A stretch of 9,748 bases of DNA, from NCBI GenBank assembly GCA_029820915.1, contig JALGUI010000105.1, positions 1 through 9,748 on the forward strand, written 5' to 3'. Source of the stretch: Candidatus Zipacnadia bacterium (lineage in GTDB: Bacteria > Armatimonadota > Zipacnadia > Zipacnadales > UBA5352). Of the stretch, positions 1-6,495 are shown one piece after another. Positions within the stretch are counted from its first letter, which is position 1. Every line of letters starts with the position of its first letter. Below the pieces are notes generated by a model. The model was given only the letters and a program-made list of their open reading frames with translations. It did no database searches and had not been told where the DNA came from. Both the position numbers and the translations under genes were made by a program.

Positions 1-84
1 GACTGGGTCGGCTATGCCGCGCGGTGGCGGTGGCAGGAGCCCCTCGGGCCGCCGACAACACATCAGCAAGAGAGGCCACAACCC

Positions 85-104
85 CCGCCTTACACAAAAG
101 GCGG
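85..104. other. Small hairpin upstream of the pilB promoter
   Basis: A perfect 7-bp inverted repeat (CCGCCTT at 85-91, AAGGCGG at 98-104) encloses a 6-nt loop. No T-run follows on either strand, so it is not a classical intrinsic terminator. It sits about 25 nt upstream of the -35 box of the pilB promoter. It could mark the end of an upstream transcription unit or be a regulator site. The role is unknown. Confidence 0.3.
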
Positions 105-129
105 AACGTAACCGCGCAGCCGAGTAGGG

Positions 130-158
130 TTGACGCTCCTTGGTGGGGCAGGTATAAT
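130..158 (+). promoter_or_regulatory. Sigma70-type promoter for the pil operon
   Basis: The -35 box TTGACG (130-135, 5 of 6 consensus) and the -10 box TATAAT (153-158, 6 of 6) are separated by the optimal 17 bp. Transcription would begin near 165, giving a leader of about 58 nt before the pilB ATG. This is the strongest housekeeping-type promoter I see in the window, and it probably drives pilB-pilT and perhaps the genes beyond. The heptamer ATCGTCA occurs at 157-163 and again at 180-186, overlapping the -10/start region. It may be chance. Confidence 0.8.
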
Positions 159-222
159 CGTCACGGTAATGTAGGCGTCATCGTCAATGCTCCTTCACCA
201 CCCTAGGTAAGAGGTGCAGGCT

Positions 223-2010
223 ATGCGCAGGTCACGCGGCAGGAAGCTAATCGGGCAGATGCTCATCGAGAAGGGCCACATCACGGATGAGCAGCTCGAG
301 CAGGCGCTGGCAGCGCAGGAGCAGAGTACGCAGCGCATCGGCGAGATTCTCATCGATCTGGAGTTCGTCGAAGAGGGCCCCCTCTACGAGACGCTGGCGG
401 AGCAGATGAAGGTCGGCTACATCGACCTCAAAGGGGCCAAGGTCAATCCGGACGTTGCCACGCTCATCAGCCGGGACGTCGCAAAGCGGTACACGGCTCT
501 GCCGATCGACCGCGGCGAGGCGGGGACGATCCGCGTGGCGATGGCGGAGCCGACGGACGTCATCGCGCTGGACGACCTGAAGATGCGGCTGCAGGTGCAG
601 GTTGAGCCGGTACTGGCGCCGCCGGAGCGGATAGAGAAGCTGATCGAGAAGGTCTACAGCCAGGCCCCGGCGAGCGCCGGGGCGGGCGGCGGCGCTCCGG
701 CGGCCGCGGACTTCGGCATGGGGGACATGCAACAGCTCGCGCAGTCGGTGCGCGACAGTGGCATGTTGGCGACCGAGGAGAGCGAGGGCGAAGACGAGGA
801 CCGCATCGACACCGACCGCATCGCGGACGTCGCCGATGAGGCGCCGATCATCCGCATCGCCAAGATCGTCATCCAGCGCGCGATCCAGGAGCGGTCGAGC
901 GACATTCATGTTGAGCCGCACCAGGCCGGCGTGCGCATCCGCTATCGCATCGACGGCGTGCTGCACGAGATCCTGACGCTGCCCAAGTACGTGCACGCGC
1001 CGCTGGTCTCGCGTCTGAAGATCATGTCGAACATGAACATCGCCGAGCGCCGCGTGCCGCAGGACGGGCGCATCCACATCAGGCACGCGGGCGAGGACTA
1101 CGACCTGCGGGTATCCACGATCCCGACGACGTTGGGCGAGAAGTGCGTCATGCGGATCCTGGACAAGCGCGGGATCATGATGGGCCTGGAGAACCTCGGG
1201 TTCACGGGCGACCTGATGGTCGCCCTGGAGGTCCTGATCCGCCAGCCGAACGGCATGATCCTCTCGACGGGCCCGACCGGGAGCGGGAAGACCACCACGC
1301 AGTACTCGATCCTCAACCGCATCAACTCGGTGGAGACGAACATCATCACGATCGAGGACCCGGTCGAGTACCAGATCGACGGCATCAGCCAGGTGCACGT
1401 GAATCGGAAGGCGGGTCTGACCTTCGCGATCGCGCTGAAGTACTTCTTGCGCCAGGACCCGGACATCATCCTGGTGGGTGAGATCCGCGACCTGGAGACC
1501 TCGGAGATCGCGATCCAGGCGGCGCTTACCGGTCACCTTGTGCTCAGCACGCTGCACACGAACGACGCCCCGTCAACAGTGACGCGCATGATTGACATGG
1601 GCGTCGAGCCGTTCCTCATCTCGTCCTCGGTCATCGCCTCGATCTCGCAGCGACTGGCGCGCAAGCTGTGCGACGAGTGCAAGGAGCCCTACGATCCGCC
1701 GCGCGACCAACTCCTGGGCCTGGGATTCGACCCCGACGCGCCGGAGAACCGTGACGTGGTGTTCTACCGGGGCCCGGGCTGCAGCAACTGCCGGAACACT
1801 GGCTATCGCGGCCGCATCGGCATCTTCGAGATGATGATCATGAACCAGGAGATTCGCGAGCTGGTGGTGCGTCGCGCCTCCGCCGACCAGGTCAAGGAGG
1901 CGGCCGTGGCCAACGGCATGATAACGCTGGCCCAGGACGCGATGGACAAGGCGACGAAGGGCGTCACCGACATCGACGAGATCCTGCGCGTCGTGTCCAC
2001 CGTCAGATAG
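223..2010 (+). CDS. pilB: PilB, type IV pilus extension ATPase (GspE/PulE family)
   Basis: Hexameric cytoplasmic ATPase that powers pilus polymerisation through the PilC platform. I chose the ATG at 223 (595 aa) because AAGAGGTG at 209-216 lies 6 nt upstream; an in-frame GTG at 214 overlaps that site and has no good one of its own. Numbered from 223: residues 9-61 form an MshEN-like module of two 24-residue motifs (9-32 and 38-61) with a 5-residue spacer, and a Gly/Ala-rich linker follows near 150. The ATPase core has Walker A GPTGSGKTT (350-358), an Asp box TIEDPVEY (376-383), Walker B ending at Glu420 (IILVGEIRD) and a His box TGHLVLSTLHTN (436-447). Four cysteines in two CxxC pairs (483/486 and 520/523) form the zinc site typical of GspE/PilB and absent from PilT. 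Length is near the family norm. First gene of the operon; pilT follows after 52 nt. Confidence 0.97.
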   Translation: MRRSRGRKLIGQMLIEKGHITDEQLEQALAAQEQSTQRIGEILIDLEFVEEGPLYETLAEQMKVGYIDLKGAKVNPDVATLISRDVAKRYTALPIDRGEAGTIRVAMAEPTDVIALDDLKMRLQVQVEPVLAPPERIEKLIEKVYSQAPASAGAGGGAPAAADFGMGDMQQLAQSVRDSGMLATEESEGEDEDRIDTDRIADVADEAPIIRIAKIVIQRAIQERSSDIHVEPHQAGVRIRYRIDGVLHEILTLPKYVHAPLVSRLKIMSNMNIAERRVPQDGRIHIRHAGEDYDLRVSTIPTTLGEKCVMRILDKRGIMMGLENLGFTGDLMVALEVLIRQPNGMILSTGPTGSGKTTTQYSILNRINSVETNIITIEDPVEYQIDGISQVHVNRKAGLTFAIALKYFLRQDPDIILVGEIRDLETSEIAIQAALTGHLVLSTLHTNDAPSTVTRMIDMGVEPFLISSSVIASISQRLARKLCDECKEPYDPPRDQLLGLGFDPDAPENRDVVFYRGPGCSNCRNTGYRGRIGIFEMMIMNQEIRELVVRRASADQVKEAAVANGMITLAQDAMDKATKGVTDIDEILRVVSTVR

Positions 2011-2062
2011 CAGGCGCGCCGAGGCACCGGCCCGGGAGCGCACCACTCAGGAGGCCCATCGC

Positions 2063-3184
2063 ATGGCCACGGAGCAGCGAACACAGACCAGACGCAAGGT
2101 CAAGGCGGTCCATGATGTGCATCTCGACGAGCTGCTCGAGCTCGTGGTCGAACACAATGCGTCGGACCTGCACGTCACGTCTGGTCTGCCACCGGTGCTC
2201 CGCATTGATGGTGAGCTGAAGAAGACGCGCTACGAGCAGTTGACCGACGACGTGTCGCAGCGCATGGTCTACGATATCCTGACCGACGATCAGATCCAGC
2301 GGTTCGAGACGGACCTGGAGTTGGACTGCTCGTACGCCTTCCAGAACCTGGCACGCTTCCGGGTGAATATCTACCGAGACCGGGGGACGGTGGCCGGCGC
2401 CTTCCGACTGATCCCGCGGCGCATTCCGACGATCGAGGAGTTGAGCCTGCCGCCGATCCTCGAGGAGCTGTCGCGGCGGGTGCGTGGACTGGTGCTGGTG
2501 ACGGGCCCGACCGGCAGCGGGAAGTCCACGACGCTGGCGGCGATGATCAATCAGATCAACCACGAGCGCGCGGAGCACATCATCACCATCGAGGACCCGA
2601 TCGAGTACCTGCACGACCACAACAAGTCGGTCATCAACCAGCGCGAGCTGGGGCACGACACGCACAGCTTCAACAACGCGCTGCGCGCCGCGCTGCGCGA
2701 AGACCCGGACGTGCTGCTGGTCGGTGAGATGCGCGACCTCGAGACGATCGGCCTCGCCGTTACGTGCGCGGAGACCGGCCACCTGGTCATGGCGACGCTG
2801 CACACCAACAGCGCGGCCGAGTCGGTTGACCGCATGATCGACGTGTTCCCGCCCGAGCAGCAGGAGCAGATCCGCATCCAGCTCTCCAACAACCTCGTCG
2901 CGATCCTGTCGCAGCAGCTTATGCCGCGCGCCGGGCAGCCGGGCCGCATCGCGGCCATCGAGTGCATGATCGCGAACTCCGCGATCCGGAACCTGATCCG
3001 CGAGGCGAAGACCCACCAGATAACGTCGATGATCCAGACGGCCGGTGAGATCGGGATGCAGACGATGGACCAGGCGCTGCGCGACCTGTACGCGCAGAGC
3101 CTGATCACCTACGAGGACGCGATGCGCCGGGCGCAGAACCCGATCGAGCTGGAGAAGCTGATTCATGGCGACACGAGCGACTAG
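2063..3184 (+). CDS. pilT: PilT, type IV pilus retraction ATPase
   Basis: Cytoplasmic hexameric ATPase that depolymerises the pilus and drives twitching motility and, in many species, DNA uptake. AGGAGG (2049-2054) stands 8 nt before the ATG, an ideal ribosome binding site. The 373-aa protein has the PilT N-terminal PAS-like segment (ASDLHVTSGLPP near residues 33-44), Walker A GPTGSGKST (148-156), an Asp box TIEDPIEY, Walker B ending at Glu222 (LLVGEMRD), a His box (TGHLVMATLHTN), and the PilT-specific AIRNLIRE motif (307-314) needed for retraction in characterised PilT proteins. It lacks the CxxC zinc pairs of PilB, which separates it from a second extension ATPase. It probably shares the pilB transcript. 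Next to pilB and pilC, it marks the locus as a retractable T4P. Confidence 0.97.
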   Translation: MATEQRTQTRRKVKAVHDVHLDELLELVVEHNASDLHVTSGLPPVLRIDGELKKTRYEQLTDDVSQRMVYDILTDDQIQRFETDLELDCSYAFQNLARFRVNIYRDRGTVAGAFRLIPRRIPTIEELSLPPILEELSRRVRGLVLVTGPTGSGKSTTLAAMINQINHERAEHIITIEDPIEYLHDHNKSVINQRELGHDTHSFNNALRAALREDPDVLLVGEMRDLETIGLAVTCAETGHLVMATLHTNSAAESVDRMIDVFPPEQQEQIRIQLSNNLVAILSQQLMPRAGQPGRIAAIECMIANSAIRNLIREAKTHQITSMIQTAGEIGMQTMDQALRDLYAQSLITYEDAMRRAQNPIELEKLIHGDTSD

Positions 3185-3203
3185 GTCGGCGGGGGCGAGC
3201 GAG

Positions 3204-3298
3204 CTTAAGTTTTGTCGAACTCGTTTCCAGCGCGACAGGATGGTTACACTAGAATAGGCAGGGCCTGTACCGTGTGCGGCTGGAGGAGTTGGTGATCG
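3204..3298 (+). promoter_or_regulatory. AT-rich pilT-pilC gap: possible internal promoter and pilC ribosome binding site
   Basis: The 114-nt gap contains a markedly AT-richer stretch (about 3204-3256) than its surroundings. Possible -10 boxes are TACACT (3245-3250, 4 of 6) and TAGAAT (3250-3255, 5 of 6). No convincing -35 sits at 16-18 bp; the nearest, TTTCCA at 3224-3229, is 15 or 20 bp away. TGTCG (3213-3217) and CGACA (3233-3237) form a weak inverted repeat. The pilC Shine-Dalgarno GGAGGAG lies at 3282-3288, 10 nt before the ATG. The ribosome site is solid; the promoter is tentative. Confidence 0.35.
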
Positions 3299-4537
3299 AT
3301 GCCGACATTCATGTTCAAGGCCAAGGACAAGACGGGACAGGAGGTCGAGCAGACGCAGGAGGCGGCGAGCAAGGAGGTGCTCATCAAGTCGCTGCGCGAT
3401 GAGGGGCTGTTCCCCACCCAGATCAGGGAGCAGCGCACCTCCAAGGTCGCCAAGCGTTCGGGGAAGAGCTTCAGCTTCGGTTTCGGCAAGCGCGTGGGCC
3501 TGAAGGACCTCGCCATCTTCTGCCGGCAGTTCTCGACGATGATCAACGCCGGCGTCTCCCTGGTGCGCTGCCTGGACGTGCTGGAGCAGCAGACCTCGAG
3601 CGTAGGCCTCAAGGAGATCATCCGGGACATTCAGTCGGAGGTCGAGGGTGGGGCGACGCTGTCGAAGTCGATGACGAAGTACCCGCGGGTGTTCAGCGAG
3701 TTGGCCTGCGGTCTGGTGCGCGCCGGTGAGGTCGGTGGTGTTCTGGACGAGACGCTCGAGCGTCTTGCGGACTTCATGGAGAAGGACCTGGAACTGCGCC
3801 AGAAGATCAAGTCCGCGATGACGTATCCGATTCTGGTCTTGATCGTCGCGGTCGGCATCGTGACCTTCCTGGTCATGTTCATCCTGCCCAAGTTCATGCA
3901 GCTCTTCCTCGACCTGGGCATGGAGGACAGCGACTTCCCGGCGCCGACGAGGTTCCTGATGCAGCTCAGCAACTTCGCGCTGCAGAAGTGGTACATCATG
4001 GGCGCGATAATCGTCGGTCTGTGGGTCGCGGTCGGCCGCATCAAGCGCACCAAGACGGGCAAACGGTACTTCGACACGATAACGCTCAAGCTCCCTGTCT
4101 TCGGCAGCCTGAATCACAAGATCGCCGTGTCGCGCTTCGCGCGCACGCTGTCCACGCTGCTGTCGTCGGGTGTCCCCATCTTGCAGGCGATGGAGACGGT
4201 GGCAGGCACGGTGGCGAACGACATCATCGCCGACGCGATACTGCTGTCGCGGGCGAGCATCCGCGAGGGTGACACGATCGCCGCCCCGCTTGCCGAGAGC
4301 AAGATGTTCCCGCCGATGGTGGTGCAGATGATCACGATCGGTGAGGAGACCGGCCAGCTCGACAGCATGCTGGAGAAGGTGGCGATCTTCTACGAGCGCG
4401 AGGTTGACGCGGCGGTGGAGAGCCTGACGGCTGCGATCGAGCCGGTCATGATCGTGGTCCTGGGCTTCATCGTCGGCTTCATCGTCATCTCGATGTTCCT
4501 GCCGCTCATCGGGGTCATCCAGAACCTGAGCCAGTGA
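3299..4537 (+). CDS. pilC: PilC, type IV pilus inner-membrane platform protein (GspF family)
   Basis: Polytopic membrane protein that couples PilB/PilT rotation to pilin insertion and removal. The 412-aa product has the usual family length and two T2SSF domains, roughly residues 72-195 and 275-398. Each begins with the typical pattern (FCRQFSTMINAGVSLVRCL near 74-92; FARTLSTLLSSGVPILQAM near 280-298) and contains a GE motif (RAGEVGG near 141-147; IGEETGQL near 347-354). Membrane segments are predicted near 177-197, 231-247 and 381-403, the classical three-helix topology. The N-terminal part (MPTFMFKAKDKTGQ) is the standard family opening. The ATG at 3299 has GGAGGAG 10 nt upstream. It follows pilT by 114 nt and may have a weak promoter of its own. 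Confidence 0.96.
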   Translation: MPTFMFKAKDKTGQEVEQTQEAASKEVLIKSLRDEGLFPTQIREQRTSKVAKRSGKSFSFGFGKRVGLKDLAIFCRQFSTMINAGVSLVRCLDVLEQQTSSVGLKEIIRDIQSEVEGGATLSKSMTKYPRVFSELACGLVRAGEVGGVLDETLERLADFMEKDLELRQKIKSAMTYPILVLIVAVGIVTFLVMFILPKFMQLFLDLGMEDSDFPAPTRFLMQLSNFALQKWYIMGAIIVGLWVAVGRIKRTKTGKRYFDTITLKLPVFGSLNHKIAVSRFARTLSTLLSSGVPILQAMETVAGTVANDIIADAILLSRASIREGDTIAAPLAESKMFPPMVVQMITIGEETGQLDSMLEKVAIFYEREVDAAVESLTAAIEPVMIVVLGFIVGFIVISMFLPLIGVIQNLSQ

Positions 4538-4560
4538 GGCAGGCAGGTCGGAGACGGGCA

Positions 4561-4638
4561 ATGCTGGAAGTCTACGGCGGCCGGCGCACAGCCGGCCGCC
4601 GCGCCGTGACGCGATGCCGGTGCCGCCGGCCGAGGTGA
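4561..4638 (+). CDS. Possible 25-codon leader ORF overlapping the pilD start
   Basis: An ATG at 4561 is preceded by GGAGA (4550-4554) at 6 nt spacing, a better ribosome site than the pilD ATG has. It encodes a 25-aa Arg-rich peptide (nine Arg) and stops at TGA 4636-4638, 22 nt inside pilD in another frame. A perfect hairpin (4575-4601) lies within it. One reading is translational coupling: ribosomes on this ORF would open the hairpin and deliver 30S subunits to pilD. It may equally be chance, because short GC-rich ORFs are common. I know no homologous peptide. Confidence 0.25.
   Translation: MLEVYGGRRTAGRRAVTRCRCRRPR
4575..4601 (+). promoter_or_regulatory. 11-bp perfect GC hairpin before pilD
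   Basis: Positions 4575-4585 and 4591-4601 are perfectly complementary (11 bp, all G/C) around a 5-nt loop, GCACA. There is no T-run after it, and pilD begins 12 nt downstream, so rho-independent termination is unlikely. A structure this stable next to the pilD start could limit pilD translation or protect the 3' end of an upstream pilBTC mRNA after processing. The stem is seen directly; the role is inference. Confidence 0.55.
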
Positions 4639-5504
4639 GTGCGCTGGGTGCCACAGACGCCGCGCAGGGAGCCTTGTTGGCGGTGGTCTTCCTCACCGGC
4701 GCCGCCGTCGGCAGCTTCCTGAACGTGGTGATCTTCCGCCTGCCCCGTCGCGAGTCGCTGGTCCATCCGCGGTCGCGGTGTCTCAGTTGCGGCGAGCGGT
4801 TGGGGGTCGCCGACCTCGTGCCGGTCTTCAGCTACCTCGCGCTACGCGGCAGGTGTCGGCACTGCGGGCGCTCCTACAGCCCCCGGTACATGGTGGTGGA
4901 ACTGGCCACCGGGTTGGCGGCGCTCGGGGCGTGGTACCTGTTCGGGCCGACGCTGCACGCGCTGCTTGCGTTTGTGATCGTGTGCTGTCTGGTGGTCGTG
5001 TTCTTCATCGACCTGGACCACGAGATCATCCCCGACGAGACCGTGTGGATCATCGCCGGCGCCGGGGTGGTGCTGGACGTCATGGGGCTGGTGGACCGGG
5101 GTGGGTCGGCGGCCGTGGTGTTCAACGAGCAAATCTCGTCGGGGCTGGGGTACCAGGTGGTGCTGCCGAAGTCGGTGGTAGGCATGGCGGTGGGCGCGGG
5201 GCTGTTCGTGGCGATCGCGTTCATCGCCGAGCACGTGTTCCGGCGGCCGGGGATGGGGTGGGGTGACGTGAAGCTGGCGGGGGCCATGGGCGCGGTGCTG
5301 GGGCCGGGCTACCAGTTTTTCTCGTACTTCCTGCTGTCGGTGCTGCTTGGCGCCATCGTAGGACTGGTGTGCATGGCCGGCGGCTGGCGGGGGCGCCGGG
5401 ACTACGTGCCCTTCGGGCCCATGATGGCGCTGGCTGGGGTCGCGACGGTCTACTTTGGCGACGTTGTGACTCCCGTCGTGATGTCGCGCTTTCTGATAGG
5501 GTAG
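4614..5504 (+). CDS. pilD: PilD, prepilin peptidase / N-methyltransferase (A24 family)
   Basis: Bifunctional inner-membrane aspartic protease that removes the prepilin leader after Gly(-1) and methylates the new N-terminal residue; the prepilins encoded downstream are its likely substrates. Numbered from ATG 4614 (296 aa): the first membrane segment carries GSFLNVVIFRLP (33-44). A zinc-type cytoplasmic loop has Cys56-x2-Cys59 and Cys81-x2-Cys84, the hallmark of the bifunctional form. The catalytic region has FIDLDHEIIPDE (131-142, Asp133 as first catalytic Asp) and GWGD (215-218, Asp218 as second). About seven to eight membrane segments follow the usual plan. The start is uncertain: the ATG at 4614 has no Shine-Dalgarno and a hairpin lies just upstream. 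A TTG at 4677 preceded by AGGGAG would still leave a complete first helix. A soluble-looking stretch at about 160-186 is slightly longer than in typical PilD. Confidence 0.94.
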   Translation: MPVPPAEVSALGATDAAQGALLAVVFLTGAAVGSFLNVVIFRLPRRESLVHPRSRCLSCGERLGVADLVPVFSYLALRGRCRHCGRSYSPRYMVVELATGLAALGAWYLFGPTLHALLAFVIVCCLVVVFFIDLDHEIIPDETVWIIAGAGVVLDVMGLVDRGGSAAVVFNEQISSGLGYQVVLPKSVVGMAVGAGLFVAIAFIAEHVFRRPGMGWGDVKLAGAMGAVLGPGYQFFSYFLLSVLLGAIVGLVCMAGGWRGRRDYVPFGPMMALAGVATVYFGDVVTPVVMSRFLIG

Positions 5505-5677
5505 CGGACACATCCCACACGGTGCAGGCGCGGTGAGTCCGGGCAGGTTTAGCGCCCCCCGTCGCCGGGTAGAAGGTGACTGGACGGCGCGGGCGCTTCC
5601 GGCGACCGCGCCGATTTGGTGGCGGATTCGCGTTGAGGCGCGGGCCGCCCCCAGTACGATCCGGGAGGCTGCAGAAG
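5505..5677 (+). terminator. Gap between pilD and the pilin cluster, with a possible terminator hairpin at 5585-5613
   Basis: No convincing gene lies in this 173-nt gap. A stem of 8 bp (5585-5592 with 5606-5613) continues past one G-A mismatch into 3 more bp (5594-5596 with 5602-5604) around a 5-nt loop. It is followed by only ATTT, so it is a weak terminator candidate at best; it could reduce read-through from pilD or be an mRNA-processing structure. GGGAGG (5663-5668) is the ribosome site of the next gene. A poor promoter-like pair (TTGAGG at 5633, TACGAT at 5655) is discussed under rejected items. Confidence 0.35.
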
Positions 5678-6433
5678 ATGACGCGAGTCGGCCAGAGCCG
5701 GGGCTTCACCCTCGTGGAGATGCTTGTGGTCATCTCCATTATTGTCGTTCTGGTGGCGATTCTGGTGCCGACGATTCAGACGGCGCGGCACCAGGCTCGG
5801 ATGGTCCAGTGTCGGACGCAGATGAACGACCTGATGCTGGCGATGACCGAGTACAAGCGGCAGTATCGCCGGTATCCGCCGCGCCCCATCTACGACGACA
5901 CGCGCCAGATGTACATAGGTGGGTTCTCCGCGCTGTACCCGAACTTTGTGGACGACTGGCGGAAGATGGTGTGCCCGGACGATCGCACGGTCTTCGGCAA
6001 GGAGCAGGAGGCCAAGAGCCGGCGCTACTGCAGCTACAACGGGCTGATCAACATGGTGGACGACCCGGCGTCATCGGAGCCGTGGCAGTTCGCCACGGAT
6101 TCGGATACCGGCAACCTGACGATCACCTACAACTACCATGGCTATGATGTCGAGGGCTGGGATCGCAACACGCCGCTGGTGCAGGGGACCGACCCGCTAC
6201 CGACGTGGCTGAGTTCAGAGGGCCGGAGTTGGAAGCACTATCCGCGGCTGGCCAACCGGTACGCGCCGGAGTACACCGTGGTCACCCACTGCCCCTTCCA
6301 TCGCGACTTCTACCACGCTGACCAGGACAAGCGCGACACGATGATCCGGCTCAGCAGCGACACGGATGCCATCGTCGTGCAGCAATGGCAGGCCGTCAGC
6401 GGTGGCGGCAGCATGTTCGAGAAGCAGGACTAG
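5678..6433 (+). CDS. Prepilin-like protein with CP / CPFH motifs (type IV pilin or pseudopilin)
   Basis: Single-pass, pilin-like protein of 251 aa. The ATG at 5678 has GGGAGG 9 nt upstream and gives a short basic leader MTRVGQSRG cut before Phe10 (+1), with Glu at +5: G/FTLVEMLVVIS. The hydrophobic helix runs to about residue 31. The next part resembles the ectodomains of the large prepilin-like families found in Planctomycetota and Armatimonadota: Cys45 (+36) starts CRTQM, followed by CPDD (Cys99), YCSYN (Cys118) and VVTHCPFH (Cys205). The gene at 8154 shares Cys+36, CP-x-D and VVTxCPFH in the same order, so the two are paralogues. The last 45 residues are polar and end in GGGSMFEKQD. It opens the pilin cluster; the 173-nt gap before it suggests separate control from pilD. 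It is too large and atypical for a major pilin, so minor pilin or pseudopilin is the best guess. Confidence 0.9.
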   Translation: MTRVGQSRGFTLVEMLVVISIIVVLVAILVPTIQTARHQARMVQCRTQMNDLMLAMTEYKRQYRRYPPRPIYDDTRQMYIGGFSALYPNFVDDWRKMVCPDDRTVFGKEQEAKSRRYCSYNGLINMVDDPASSEPWQFATDSDTGNLTITYNYHGYDVEGWDRNTPLVQGTDPLPTWLSSEGRSWKHYPRLANRYAPEYTVVTHCPFHRDFYHADQDKRDTMIRLSSDTDAIVVQQWQAVSGGGSMFEKQD

Positions 6434-6495
6434 CGCGACGCGGGCCGATCGAGAGGCGACAGCGCGGACAGGCGCGCGAGCACGGGAGCGAGCAG

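Noticed and set aside
1..111. Possible C-terminal end of an upstream gene (frame 1, stop at 109-111)
   Set aside because: Only 36 codons are visible, Pro/Gln-rich, with no recognisable motif, and other frames are equally open.
24..206. 60-codon open frame on the plus strand
   Set aside because: It spans the near-consensus promoter at 130-158, has no ribosome site and no recognisable sequence. All three plus frames are open in the first 100 bases, so openness is not informative here.
187..210. Seven-codon ORF in the pilB leader
   Set aside because: No Shine-Dalgarno before its ATG, and the length and content are compatible with chance.
247..1557. 436-codon open frame on the minus strand
   Set aside because: Antisense to the conserved pilB ATPase core; composition typical of a shadow frame.
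2003..4696. 897-codon open frame on the minus strand
   Set aside because: It lies opposite pilT and pilC, whose families are certain. The product is Arg/His/Leu/Asp-rich with no recognisable domain, as expected for the reverse of GC-rich coding sequence.
5633..5660. Promoter-like pair TTGAGG / TACGAT (16-bp spacing)
   Set aside because: Both boxes match only 4 of 6, and the start site would fall at about 5667, on top of the Shine-Dalgarno of the gene.
5576..5677. N-terminal extension of the first prepilin gene
   Set aside because: The extension is Arg/Gly-rich and has no ribosome site, while ATG 5678 has GGGAGG at 9 nt and gives a normal prepilin leader.
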